From NCBI RefSeq assembly GCF_000733725.1, contig NZ_JMQM01000002.1, forward strand, positions 248,001 through 312,000: a stretch of DNA of 64,000 nucleotides, written 5' to 3'. The stretch is from Nitratireductor basaltis. Lineage in GTDB: Bacteria > Pseudomonadota > Alphaproteobacteria > Rhizobiales > Rhizobiaceae. Positions 11,757-20,206 of the stretch are shown here, one piece after another (within the stretch, counting starts at the first letter, position 1; each line of letters begins with the position of its first letter). The notes under the pieces were generated by a model. That model made no database searches. It had not been told where the DNA came from and saw only the letters and a list, made by a program, of their open reading frames with translations. A program made the translations under genes and the position numbers.

Positions 11757-12356
11757 ATGGCCAAGCAGGCGCTTCTTGTCATTGATGTTCAGAACGATTT
11801 CTGCCCCGGCGGTGCGCTGGCGGTCGAGGATGGCGACAGCATCGTGCCGATCATCAATCGCATGATGGATGATTTCGGCCATGTGATCCTGACGCAGGAT
11901 TGGCATCCGGCAGGCCATTCCTCCTTTGCATCAAGCCATGAAGGCAAGACCCCGTTCGAGTTCGTGACCATGCCTTACGGGCAGCAGGTGCTTTGGCCGG
12001 ACCATTGCGTGCAGGGTACGCAAGGTGCGGCTTTCCACCCGGATCTCGAAGTTGATCGTGCCGAGTTGATCATCCGAAAGGGATTTCGGCCGCAGATCGA
12101 CAGCTATTCGGCCTTCTTCGAGAATGATCATGCAACGCCAACAGGGCTTGCCGGATATCTGAGCGAACGCGGCATCACCTCGCTCGTTTTGGCCGGGCTC
12201 GCTACCGACTATTGTGTCGCCTATTCCGCGATTGATGCGAAGAAACGCGGCTTCGAGGCGGAGGTGGTGCTGGATGCCTGCCGCGGCATTGATCTTGATG
12301 GTTCGCTGGAGCGGATGAAGCGGGAAATGCAGGATGCGGGCGTGGTGCTGCAGTAG
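11757..12356 (+). CDS. pncA: Nicotinamidase
   Basis: Hydrolyses nicotinamide to nicotinate in the NAD salvage pathway. The 199-residue isochorismatase-fold protein shows the catalytic triad D10 (LLVIDVQNDF), K108 (IIRKGFRPQ) and C153 (GLATDYCVAYS). The zinc ligands of the family are seen at D48 and H50 (TQDWHP), and the WPDHCVQGTQGA segment is typical. ATG at 11757 gives the family start. The gene lies directly after the asd terminator with almost no room for a promoter, so it must depend on readthrough or on a promoter within the end of asd. It is convergent with the liv genes across a parS-like site. Confidence 0.95.
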   Translation: MAKQALLVIDVQNDFCPGGALAVEDGDSIVPIINRMMDDFGHVILTQDWHPAGHSSFASSHEGKTPFEFVTMPYGQQVLWPDHCVQGTQGAAFHPDLEVDRAELIIRKGFRPQIDSYSAFFENDHATPTGLAGYLSERGITSLVLAGLATDYCVAYSAIDAKKRGFEAEVVLDACRGIDLDGSLERMKREMQDAGVVLQ

Positions 12357-12357
12357 C

Positions 12358-12377
12358 AGCGTTTCACGTGAAACGCT
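12358..12377. other. parS-like ParB-binding site
   Basis: A perfect 20-base palindrome whose core GTTTCACGTGAAAC (12361-12374) equals the core of the bacterial parS consensus TGTTTCACGTGAAACA. It lies in the short gap between convergent pncA and livF, outside any gene. I found no other copy in this window. parS sites load ParB and cluster near the chromosome origin. Confidence 0.75.
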
Positions 12378-12422
12378 AAGCGCCTGATTCTATTTCACGA
12401 ATCAGATCAATAAGATGAGTCT

Positions 12423-13130
12423 TCAACCCAGCCCTGCATAGCGGCTGATCAGGCTCGGATCCTTGCGCAAAGCGCTGGCCTCCACGGTCTCGCGAATGCG
12501 ACCGTTCTCGATGAAGGAAACCCGGTTTGCGACCTTCAGCACCGTATCCGCCCGCTGCTCTACCAGAAGGCTGGTGACACCTTCATTGCAGAGCGCGGTG
12601 ACCGTCTCGCGGATGCTGGCAACGGCTGAGGGCATGAGGCCCTCCATCGGCTCGTCCAGAAGCAGAACCTTCGGCTCAAGGCACAGCGCGCGCGCCATTG
12701 CCAGCATCTGCTGCTCGCCGCCAGACAATGTGCCCGAACGCTGCTTCAGGCGTTCTTGCAGCTTCGGGAACAGCTCCAGCACCTTTTCGCGAGCGGCAGA
12801 GCCTGTTCTTCTTGTCATCAGGCCGATCTCGAGATTTTCGGCCACCGTGAGTTCGGCAAAGAGCCTTCGCCCCTGAGGCACATAGCCGAGCCCCAGGCGC
12901 GGGACCTCATGGGCCGGAAGGTCAGAAATCTTCTGGCCATCCAGTGTTATCTCACCGCTGGACAGCGGAAGAAGGCCCATGATGGCTTTCAACGTTGTGG
13001 TCTTGCCCGCGCCGTTGCGGCCCACCAGGCAGTGCACCTCCGCCTGACGTGTCTCAAGGCTCATGCCATGCAGCACCTGCACATCGCCATAGCCCGCCGT
13101 CACATGGTCCAGCCTGAGAAGCCCGCTCAT
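12423..13130 (-). CDS. livF: Branched-chain amino acid-type ABC transporter, ATP-binding protein (LivF-like)
   Basis: A cytoplasmic ATPase of 235 residues that powers the importer encoded upstream. Walker A is GRNGAGKTT (37-45), the signature LSGGEQQ (135-141) and Walker B LLLDE (156-160). The end of the domain, ALRKDPSLISRYAGLG, and the short length without C-terminal regulatory part fit LivF. The order livH-livM-livG-livF behind the binding protein gene is the usual one, with four-base overlaps between neighbours, so one transcript is likely. The gene ends the operon, next to the parS-like palindrome. Substrate class cannot be fixed: members carry branched amino acids, urea, short amides or aromatic acids. 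Confidence 0.9.
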   Translation of the reverse strand: MSGLLRLDHVTAGYGDVQVLHGMSLETRQAEVHCLVGRNGAGKTTTLKAIMGLLPLSSGEITLDGQKISDLPAHEVPRLGLGYVPQGRRLFAELTVAENLEIGLMTRRTGSAAREKVLELFPKLQERLKQRSGTLSGGEQQMLAMARALCLEPKVLLLDEPMEGLMPSAVASIRETVTALCNEGVTSLLVEQRADTVLKVANRVSFIENGRIRETVEASALRKDPSLISRYAGLG

Positions 13131-13876
13131 GGCTGCTCCCCCAGATAGGCGCGTTGGACATCTGTGTTCGCACGGATCGCCGCAGGCGTTCCTTCCGCGA
13201 GAATGCGCCCCTGATCCATCACCGTGATTCTTTCGGCAAGCGCCATGACCACATCCATATTGTGCTCGATGAGCAGGATTGTTGTCCTCTCGGCAATCTG
13301 TCGGATCAGGGTGATGAAGCCTAGAGTTTCGCTTTCCGACAGGCCTTGTGTGGGTTCATCCAGGATAAGGACGCGGGGTTTGAGTGCGATGCCCATGGCA
13401 ACTTCGAGCAAGCGCTGGTGGCCATAGGCCAGATTGCCCGCCAATTCGCCTGACCGTTCTCCAAGTCCAACCCGCGCCAGTGCTTCGTGAGCTCCATCAT
13501 TCAGCCTGCGGCTGCTCAGATTGAGAATGGAGCTGCTTCGGGCCTGTGACTGCACTGCCAGAGCCACGTTTTCCAGCAGGGTGAGATTGGGGAAGATGGA
13601 GGTGATCTGGAAGGTGTAGCCCAGTCCGAGACGCACGCGCTTGTGCGCCGGCAATCGCGATATATCCTGCCCTTCCAGCGAGACTTCTCCAGCGTCGCTG
13701 GCGATGCGGCCGCAAATCAGGCTGACAAAGGTCGTCTTCCCCGCGCCGTTGGGGCCGATAATGGCGCGGATCTCACCCTCTTCGAGCTGAAAATCCACAT
13801 CATCGACGGCGCGCACTCCGCCGAAGCTGCGCGACAGGCCGCGTGTGTGGAGAATGGGCGCGGTCATGGCAGCCAT
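13127..13876 (-). CDS. livG: Branched-chain amino acid-type ABC transporter, ATP-binding protein (LivG-like)
   Basis: Second ATPase of the importer, about 249 residues. It has LSRSFGGVRAVDDVDF at the start, Walker A GPNGAGKTT, the LivG-type LAYGHQRLLEVAMGIAL in place of a canonical LSGGQ, and VLILDEPTQGLSESE as Walker B. The start is repetitive (GTG at 13885, ATG at 13876 and ATG at 13867); I chose 13876 because GAGG lies eight bases upstream. The last ATG would give a four-base ATGA overlap with livM. The C-terminus (GRILAEGTPAAIRANTDVQRAYLG) is typical of LivG. Confidence 0.9.
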   Translation of the reverse strand: MAAMTAPILHTRGLSRSFGGVRAVDDVDFQLEEGEIRAIIGPNGAGKTTFVSLICGRIASDAGEVSLEGQDISRLPAHKRVRLGLGYTFQITSIFPNLTLLENVALAVQSQARSSSILNLSSRRLNDGAHEALARVGLGERSGELAGNLAYGHQRLLEVAMGIALKPRVLILDEPTQGLSESETLGFITLIRQIAERTTILLIEHNMDVVMALAERITVMDQGRILAEGTPAAIRANTDVQRAYLGEQP

Positions 13877-14832
13877 GGCAGCCACCTCGCTCTGATCGTG
13901 CCCAATATGCCGCGCCTGAAAAAGAGCACGAGGAAAATCAGCACCAGGCCCACCACAAGCAAATGCGCCGTCGTGTGGCTTGAGGCAATGTCGATCACGT
14001 AGAACATGACAAGGGTGCCCAGAAGCGGCCCGAGCGTTGTTGCGGCACCTCCGAGTAGCACCCAGAGCAGCGGCAGGATCGAGTATTGCGTGCTTGCCAG
14101 TGTCGAGCCGACATAGCCGAAAAGCACAGCATATGCAGCACCGGCTGCGGCACAGATCATGCCGGATAGTGTCAGGGCTACCAGACGATTGGCAAAAACA
14201 TTGAAGCCCAGCATCCGCATGCGCTCATCATTCTCGCGAATGGCAATGAGCGCACGCCCATAGCCTGACCGGATAACGAAGAGCGTGAACAGAAGCACGA
14301 GCGCGAACAGCGCGAGGGCAGCAAGGTAGCGTGTCGAAGGATCACTCAAATCGAAGGTCGCACCCGCCAATTCCAGGCTTCGCACCTCCTGTTGCAGGAT
14401 CAGTCCTTCCTCACCGCGCGTATAGGTCGTGAAGTAGAGCGTCGTAAGATAGAAAACCTGCGAGAACATCAGCGTGACGATCATGAAGGCAACGCCGCTG
14501 GTGCGCAGCGCGAGTGCGCCGACGACCAGCCCAAGCAGCAAGCCTGCACCTATACCCGCACCGAAAGCGGGCCAGACGCTCCAGTCCAGATGATAAATGG
14601 TCAGGCCCGCCCCATAGAGACCGGCTGCGAAAAACATGGCATGGCCCAGGCTCAAGAGGCCGCCATAGCCGAAGGTGAGATTGTAGCCCATGGCAAAGAC
14701 CGCCAGCACCAGAACGCGCGAGACCACGCCGCGATGATATTCGGGCAGGAGCCAGTTGGCTGCCAGTAGTGCCGCGATGACCGCAAGATGCAGCAGGAGC
14801 GATTGCGGGGAGGGGAGCAGCCGGACCTTCAT
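13864..14832 (-). CDS. livM: Branched-chain amino acid-type ABC transporter permease (LivM-like)
   Basis: An inner-membrane permease of 322 residues with about nine hydrophobic segments. It carries LIAIRENDERMRMLGFNVFANRL, the cytoplasmic coupling loop (EAA-like) by which LivM-type permeases meet the ATPase. GYGGLLSLGHAMFFAAGLYG near residue 55 and GSTLASTQYSILPLLWVLLGG are also family features. It pairs with the LivH-like permease upstream, which it overlaps by four bases. An arginine-rich C-terminus (FFRRGILGTIRARW) is expected to be cytoplasmic. Confidence 0.92.
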   Translation of the reverse strand: MKVRLLPSPQSLLLHLAVIAALLAANWLLPEYHRGVVSRVLVLAVFAMGYNLTFGYGGLLSLGHAMFFAAGLYGAGLTIYHLDWSVWPAFGAGIGAGLLLGLVVGALALRTSGVAFMIVTLMFSQVFYLTTLYFTTYTRGEEGLILQQEVRSLELAGATFDLSDPSTRYLAALALFALVLLFTLFVIRSGYGRALIAIRENDERMRMLGFNVFANRLVALTLSGMICAAAGAAYAVLFGYVGSTLASTQYSILPLLWVLLGGAATTLGPLLGTLVMFYVIDIASSHTTAHLLVVGLVLIFLVLFFRRGILGTIRARWLPWLP

Positions 14833-15710
14833 CGCGCAGCGGTTCCGAACAGGCCCTGAGGGCGGAAGACAAGAACCAGCGCTACGAGAAGCGTGGCTAG
14901 CATTTTCGCAAGCGTTGGCGAGAAGAACATGGAGATTATGCCGTCGGAGAGCCCGATCAGCACGGCGGCCACCACCGTGCCGCGGAGCGACCCCAGCCCT
15001 CCGATAATGACGACGATAAAGGAAAGGAGCAGCGGCTCCTGACCCATGAGATAATGGGCCTGCCGGATGGGTACGACGAGAACGGCTGCGATGGCTGCTA
15101 GTGCGGCACCCAGCGCAAAGACTGCCGAATAGACACGACGCACCGGGATGCCAAAGGCCTGCGCGGTTTCGCTGTCATACTGGGTTGCGCGCATGATCAA
15201 GCCGATGCGGCTGCGCATCATCAGGAGCGCGGTCAGGGCCACAAGCAGGATTGATGCCCCGATAACCGCCAGTTTGTAGCCGGAATAGCCGAACCAGGGC
15301 AGTTGAATGCGCCAGGTGAAGGGTGCTTCGACGGGCCGCGAATCCGCTCCGTAATAGGTGAGGGCAAGCTGCTGGATGATGTAGAGCAGGCCGATCGTTG
15401 CCACGATGGTGGCTTCGGGCTCGTATTTCAGCCGAGACAGAACCAGCCTGTCGGACACCCAGGCAATGAGCGCCACCACAAGAGGGCTGAGCGCAAGGGC
15501 GAGCAGGAAGCCAAGAGCGGGATCGCCCGCAACGAGGCTTGAGAAATACCAGGCGAGGACCGCGCCCAGCATGAAGAACTCGCCATGGGCCACATTGACC
15601 ACGCGCATAACCCCGAAGACCAGGGAGAGGCCAAGCGCCATCAGGCTCAACACCGCGGCGGTGACGAGCCCTTCAAGCGTTGCAAGCAGCAGGTAGGGCC
15701 CGAAACCCAT
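14829..15710 (-). CDS. livH: Branched-chain amino acid-type ABC transporter permease (LivH-like)
   Basis: A 293-residue inner-membrane permease with about eight hydrophobic segments. The start GLVTAAVLSLMALGLSLVFGVMRVVNVAHGEFFMLGA is the hallmark LivH opening. The coupling loop is MRATQYDSETAQAFGIPVRRVYSAVFALG, and the end GGLGSLRGTVVAAVLIGLSDG is also typical. It lies six bases after the binding-protein gene and overlaps livM by four bases. Confidence 0.93.
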   Translation of the reverse strand: MGFGPYLLLATLEGLVTAAVLSLMALGLSLVFGVMRVVNVAHGEFFMLGAVLAWYFSSLVAGDPALGFLLALALSPLVVALIAWVSDRLVLSRLKYEPEATIVATIGLLYIIQQLALTYYGADSRPVEAPFTWRIQLPWFGYSGYKLAVIGASILLVALTALLMMRSRIGLIMRATQYDSETAQAFGIPVRRVYSAVFALGAALAAIAAVLVVPIRQAHYLMGQEPLLLSFIVVIIGGLGSLRGTVVAAVLIGLSDGIISMFFSPTLAKMLATLLVALVLVFRPQGLFGTAAR

Positions 15711-15716
15711 GGTGGA

Positions 15717-17006
15717 TCAGAAGGACTGCGTGGTGTAGTCGGCTTCCGCCTCGTAGAGCCCATCCTCGACGCTTGTGCGGTGGACCACGTTCAAACGACC
15801 GCCCTCGAGCTTCGAGATGCTTTGCTCGCCGAATGCCTGGTGGATCTTGCCATTGAAGATCTTGCGGCCTTGCGGATGTTCACGCCCGGCTTCCATTTCC
15901 TCCATCGCCTCGGTGGCTTCGATCAGCTTTTGCCGATCCTGCGGGCCTTGATAGTTGGCGGCTTCCATTGCGCGCTTGATGACGAAGAGCGTTTCCCAGC
16001 AGCCGAACATATGGGCGTTGGTGGAGACGTCATTGGCGTCATTCACGCTGGCGCCCTCGTCGTTGATGCCAACCGTCTTGCGGTAGAAATCCACATAGTC
16101 AGGCTGATCAGGCTGGGCGTAACGGGGCATGCCTTCCCAGAAATGGCTGCCATCGAGAAATTCTAGGCCCGGGCTGTTGATGTTTACCGCTTCCAGTGAA
16201 TCGATGAAGCCGAAGAGCTGGGGGCCGGAATTGCCGAAGAACTCGCCCAGTTCTTTCACGAAGGTGAGTACGGCAGGGCCCACCATCACGTGGTAGATCA
16301 CGTCGGTATTTCGCGGAATCTGCGGCAGGTAGCGGGTGAAGGAGGTTTCGGTCGGCGGTATTGCGACCTTGGCGACCACCTCGCCGCCCTGCGCCTGGAT
16401 GGCAGGCTCGAAGAAATCGCGGTGGTCGTGGCCGAAGGCATAGTCCGGATAGACCAGCGTGACCTTCTTCCCCAGATTGTCTGCGATCCATGGCGCGACC
16501 GAGCGGACCTGCGCCTTCACATCGGTGATGCCGGGCTGGAGGCAATAGCGGTTCAACTTGCCGGAGGCGACGTGGTAGCCTTCGCTGACCACGTAATAGG
16601 GCATCTTCAACTCACCAGCCGCCGGGGCGGAGCCAACCACGACGTGGCTGAAGAGGGTGCCATAGACGAGGTCGACCTTGTGCTGGTTGGCGAATTTCTC
16701 AACCACTTCGGCCCCGCGCGCAGGGTCCGTACCGTCATCCTCGATGACGATTTCCAGCGGACGACCATTGATGCCGCCAGCCTCGTTGATGAGCTTGGCG
16801 GCGGCCATGGTGGTGCGCTCATACCAGCGTCCATAGGATGCGCCGATGCCCGTGCGATGGCACTGGAAACCGATACGGATGGGCTCGGAGCTTTGTGCCT
16901 GCGCAAAGCGCGTGAAGCCTGGAGCGGTGATCAGACCGGTGGTGGCGCCCAAGCCCTTCAATACCGAGCGACGGGAGAAAGGGGTGGAGATGCCATTGCT
17001 GGTCAT
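15717..17006 (-). CDS. ABC transporter substrate-binding protein, Liv type, with Tat-like signal
   Basis: A periplasmic binding protein of 429 residues, type 1 fold (Peripla_BP_6, AmiC/LivK-like). It starts with a twin-arginine signal, SRRSVLKGLGATTGLITAPG, cleaved after an A-Q-A site near residue 38. The mature part has PIRIGFQCHRTGIGASYG, AAKLINEAGGINGRPLEIVIEDD, a hallmark of the family, and VDLVYGTLFSHVVVGSAP. The open frame extends upstream to 17099, but an AGGAGG motif stands eight bases before the ATG at 17006. It is the first gene of the liv operon. The ligand is unknown; AmiC-like members bind amides, urea or aromatic acids. An inverted repeat lies upstream at 17030. Confidence 0.9.
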   Translation of the reverse strand: MTSNGISTPFSRRSVLKGLGATTGLITAPGFTRFAQAQSSEPIRIGFQCHRTGIGASYGRWYERTTMAAAKLINEAGGINGRPLEIVIEDDGTDPARGAEVVEKFANQHKVDLVYGTLFSHVVVGSAPAAGELKMPYYVVSEGYHVASGKLNRYCLQPGITDVKAQVRSVAPWIADNLGKKVTLVYPDYAFGHDHRDFFEPAIQAQGGEVVAKVAIPPTETSFTRYLPQIPRNTDVIYHVMVGPAVLTFVKELGEFFGNSGPQLFGFIDSLEAVNINSPGLEFLDGSHFWEGMPRYAQPDQPDYVDFYRKTVGINDEGASVNDANDVSTNAHMFGCWETLFVIKRAMEAANYQGPQDRQKLIEATEAMEEMEAGREHPQGRKIFNGKIHQAFGEQSISKLEGGRLNVVHRTSVEDGLYEAEADYTTQSF

Positions 17007-17029
17007 TGCACTGCCTCCTGGGCTTGCTG

Positions 17030-17052
17030 GCTGCAGCATATCGCGCTGCAGC
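17030..17052. promoter_or_regulatory. Inverted repeat upstream of the liv operon
   Basis: GCTGCAGC at 17030-17037 and again at 17045-17052, seven bases apart; TTGCTG before and CAGCAA at the end extend the dyad. It stands 24 bases before the start of the binding-protein gene and might be an operator. No regulator gene is adjacent. Confidence 0.35.
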
Positions 17053-17127
17053 AAATCAATCGGGGTGCAACGTAAACCATCTATCCTCAGGCTTGGCAAT
17101 ATGATGCCCTTACCTAGCGTCAGCTCA

Positions 17128-18516
17128 TCATCCGGCGGTGGGCGAGGAGAGCAGCCAGAGCCCGAGCAGCGTATAAAAGATCATGAGCATGGCCATTGGG
17201 ACCTGGCTCCTGAAGGCACGATCAGCTGTGCCGTAGTGGCGAAGCGCCAGGCCGTGGGCAAGCGCCACGGCCAGCACATGGCCGCCCACGATGGCGATTG
17301 CCTGCGCGTTCCAGATCAGTTGGGCGGCATGTGCGCCCAAGACGACACCGGCGCGGACGTGGTAATCGGCGGTCCCGAAAAGGTTCAGCCCCGTGGCGAA
17401 GGGGTCGGATGCGGCGACGAAAGCGTATTGCAGATTGACCAGCATCACCACGAGGTAATGCGAGAAGTGATAGGCAAGGGCAATCGGGATCAACGACCAG
17501 ATGAGCAGGCCTGCTGCGCGCATGGGCGCCCGCCCGCCCGCCATGCGATCTCCCGCAAGGACCGCTGCAAAGAAGCACAGCGAAAAACCTGCCCAGGCGC
17601 CGGACAAGCCAAGTGAGTTCGGTAGCAGGAGTGCCGTACGGCCGGGATAGAGCAGAGGATTCGTGCCGATCATGTGAAGCCAGGTGAAGGTCTTCATTAA
17701 GCCGTCGAAGGAGATATAGGCGATCAGCAAAAGCACGAAGGCAATGCCGCTCAGGGGAAGAGGGTGTACGCGGGAAAGACGGCCGCCCGGTATTGTCAGG
17801 GACAGCTTTCTGCGTCGGCCAATGCCCGATGAGGCCAGGGGCGACAGGCGGGCTGCGGTGCGAAAGAAGATCCCGAGAAACTCGCCCCGCGCCATCCAGC
17901 GACGATGACCAAAGGCGAGGATGCCGGCCATGGTCAGGAGGAAATAGGCGGCGGTGAACATTGCCAGTTGCCGTGGGTCATCCGGTGCTGGGTAGACCAG
18001 TTCAAGCCAGGCGAAGCAGAACAGCAGAAGCGTGGCTGGCCAGTAGCCGACCCGTCGTGGCAGGCGCAGGTTCAGACCGGGTTTTCCGATTGCCCGCCAG
18101 AGGGCTGTCCAGGGATTGAGCCAGCGCCACATATCTCCGACAAGAGCATGAAGCAGCGGCAGAGACAGCCAGAGCAGTGTCCATATCAGCAGGGGAAGCG
18201 GGTTGGAGAGCGGGTCACGACTGCCTAGCCAGCCAGCCAGCAGGCCAACAAGCACAAGTAGTGAAGAGAAAATACCGATAACCCACAGTGGTGCAATAGA
18301 TATATCACTGATATGCATCCTGTGCCCGAACGCGCGGACCAGCACTTGCGGTGGCAGAGCCAAGAGCATCAGGAAGCTTGCCGCCACCGTCAGTGCACCG
18401 CCCCAAAGATAGAGATGCGTTGGAAGCAGCAGAACGTGACCGCGCTCAGAGGCATGGGCCAGAGCTTCGGCGGTCGTCAGGCATAGGAGGGGAAATACGG
18501 CGAGAACTCTTGTCAT
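17128..18516 (-). CDS. Polytopic membrane protein, function unknown
   Basis: About 462 residues with a cleavable-looking start (VLAVFPLLCLTTAEALAHAS) and roughly ten to twelve hydrophobic segments. It contains DMWRWLNPWTALWRAIGKP, and HFSHYLVVMLVNLQYAFVAASDPF near the C-terminus, with several conserved-looking histidines in or near membrane segments. It resembles a family of large bacterial membrane proteins sometimes annotated after the fenitrothion hydrolase Fed proteins, but I would not claim that activity. The start used is the ATG at 18516 with AAGGGA upstream; the frame is open to 18543. It stands alone between the liv operon and gabD, cut off from the latter by a terminator. Confidence 0.7.
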   Translation of the reverse strand: MTRVLAVFPLLCLTTAEALAHASERGHVLLLPTHLYLWGGALTVAASFLMLLALPPQVLVRAFGHRMHISDISIAPLWVIGIFSSLLVLVGLLAGWLGSRDPLSNPLPLLIWTLLWLSLPLLHALVGDMWRWLNPWTALWRAIGKPGLNLRLPRRVGYWPATLLLFCFAWLELVYPAPDDPRQLAMFTAAYFLLTMAGILAFGHRRWMARGEFLGIFFRTAARLSPLASSGIGRRRKLSLTIPGGRLSRVHPLPLSGIAFVLLLIAYISFDGLMKTFTWLHMIGTNPLLYPGRTALLLPNSLGLSGAWAGFSLCFFAAVLAGDRMAGGRAPMRAAGLLIWSLIPIALAYHFSHYLVVMLVNLQYAFVAASDPFATGLNLFGTADYHVRAGVVLGAHAAQLIWNAQAIAIVGGHVLAVALAHGLALRHYGTADRAFRSQVPMAMLMIFYTLLGLWLLSSPTAG

Positions 18517-18541
18517 GGCGCCATCATCCCTTTCCGACGAC

Positions 18542-18577
18542 AAAAGAAAAGGGCGCGCAAGCCGTGCTCGCGCGCCC
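18542..18577 (-). terminator. Intrinsic terminator after gabD
   Basis: Read on the minus strand, GGGCGCGC and GCGCGCCC form an eight-pair stem followed by TTTTCTTTT. It lies just after the dehydrogenase gene and before the membrane-protein gene. Confidence 0.85.
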
Positions 18578-18602
18578 TTCCATGAAAATCTGAAACAACC
18601 GA

Positions 18603-20048
18603 TCAGGCGGTCTGGGTCACGAATTTCGTGACGAGATAGGCTTCGATCGCCTCCGAACCGCCCTCGGTGCCGTGGCCGGAATCCTTGATGCCGCCGAAGG
18701 GCACCTCCGGAAGGGCCAGGCCATTGTGGTTGATCGTGGTCATACCCGCCTCAACGCGCATGCCAAGCTGGTTGGCGGTGTCTGCCGAACCGGTGAAGGC
18801 GTAGGATGCAAGGCCGAATGGCAGGCGGTTTGCCTCGTCAATCACCTCATCCAGCGAGGAGAAACGGCTGAATACCGCAACAGGGCCGAATGGCTCTTCA
18901 TTCATGATCCGTGCCTTGGTCGGCACATTCGACAGAACGGTTGGCTCGAAGAAGTAGCCCTTGTTGCCGATACGGCGACCACCGGTCTTGACCTCTGCAC
19001 CGTGATCGACAGCATCCTGGATCAGCTCCTCAAGGGCCGGAATGCGCCGTTCATTGGCGAGCGGTCCCATCTGGGTGCCTTCTTCCAGGCCATTGCCGAC
19101 ATTGATCGCCTTGGCGGCAGCCGTGAAGCTTTCCACGACCTCGTCATAGACAGGCTCTTCCACGAGGAAGCGCGTCGGGGACACGCAGACCTGTCCGGCA
19201 TTGCGGAATTTCGAAGCCGCCATGACCTTCACTGCCTTGTCCAGATCAGCATCCTTGAAGATCATCGCGGGCGCATGGCCGCCGAGCTCCATCGTGGCGC
19301 GTTTCATGTGCTGGCCGGCAAGGGCGGCCAGATGCTTGCCCACAGGCGTGGAACCGGTGAAGGAGATCTTGCGGATGGTCGGGTGCGGAATGAGATACTC
19401 CGAGATCTCGGCGGGCACACCATAGACGAGGTTCACCACACCCTCGGGAATGCCGGCATCGGCGAAAGCGCGGATAAGCTCAGCAGGAGAGGCCGGCGTT
19501 TCCTCCGGTGCCTTCACGATAATCGAACAGCCTGCGGCCAGGGCCCCTGAAAGCTTGCGCACGACCTGGTTGATTGGGAAGTTCCAGGGCGTGAAGGCCG
19601 CGACCGGACCTACGGGCAATTTCAGCGCCATCTGGGTTACGCCTGCAGCGCGCCCCGGAATAATCTGACCGTAGGTGCGGCGGGCTTCTTCGGCGAACCA
19701 GTCGATCACGTCGGCTGCGGCCATAGTCTCTGTCTTGGCTTCCGCGCGTGGCTTTCCCTGCTCGCGCACCATGATATCGGCGATCGCGTCGCTGCGCTCG
19801 CGCAGGATTTCGGCTGCCTTGCGCATCAGCTTCGAACGCTCGTAAGCGGAGGTCGCGCTCCAGGTCTTGAAGCCTTTGTCCACCGCTTCAAGCGCCGCAT
19901 CGAGATCGGCCTTGGTTGCATGCGCAACCTTGCCGATGACCTCTTCCGTTGCGGGATCAACCACATCAATGGTCTTGCCTTCCGCGCCGGCGCGCCACTG
20001 GCCGTTGATGAACAGTTTCGTGTCGGGATATGCGCCGTTCTGAGCCAT
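18603..20048 (-). CDS. gabD: NAD(P)-dependent succinate-semialdehyde dehydrogenase family protein
   Basis: An aldehyde dehydrogenase of 481 residues, closest to the GabD/SSADH group that oxidises succinate semialdehyde to succinate in GABA breakdown. Seen are [20 protein letters not shown] (cofactor and substrate binding), [11 protein letters not shown], the catalytic base E254 in MELGGHAP and the nucleophile C288 in [11 protein letters not shown]. The C-terminal [23 protein letters not shown] is typical of the SSADH branch. The ATG at 20048 gives a standard start. No GABA aminotransferase is nearby, so the exact substrate is an inference from sequence type. Confidence 0.85.
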   Translation of the reverse strand: MAQNGAYPDTKLFINGQWRAGAEGKTIDVVDPATEEVIGKVAHATKADLDAALEAVDKGFKTWSATSAYERSKLMRKAAEILRERSDAIADIMVREQGKPRAEAKTETMAAADVIDWFAEEARRTYGQIIPGRAAGVTQMALKLPVGPVAAFTPWNFPINQVVRKLSGALAAGCSIIVKAPEETPASPAELIRAFADAGIPEGVVNLVYGVPAEISEYLIPHPTIRKISFTGSTPVGKHLAALAGQHMKRATMELGGHAPAMIFKDADLDKAVKVMAASKFRNAGQVCVSPTRFLVEEPVYDEVVESFTAAAKAINVGNGLEEGTQMGPLANERRIPALEELIQDAVDHGAEVKTGGRRIGNKGYFFEPTVLSNVPTKARIMNEEPFGPVAVFSRFSSLDEVIDEANRLPFGLASYAFTGSADTANQLGMRVEAGMTTINHNGLALPEVPFGGIKDSGHGTEGGSEAIEAYLVTKFVTQTA

Positions 20049-20162
20049 GATAATCCTTTACTCGTTTTCATTACAGGCAAAGCTGCCTGATCGTGCCACT
20101 TGCATATGGGCAGAGAAATGGTGGGTTGAAACCCGGACCTCGGACAAGGCGGGTCGATAATT

Positions 20163-20200
20163 CAGGAAAAAGGGCGGGACACTTATGAACGCCCGCCCTC
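20163..20200 (-). terminator. Intrinsic terminator after the AGCS symporter gene
   Basis: On the minus strand AGGGCGGG pairs with CCCGCCCT, and TTTTTTCC follows. It ends the symporter transcript seven bases after the stop and separates it from gabD. The rest of the 158-base gap shows nothing clear. Confidence 0.85.
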
Positions 20201-20206
20201 TAATCA

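Noticed and set aside
16280-16310. CACGTG in liv binding-protein gene as a second parS site
   Set aside because: Only the central six bases match; the GTTT and AAAC arms are missing. The same is true of CACGTG near 47445 and 58937.
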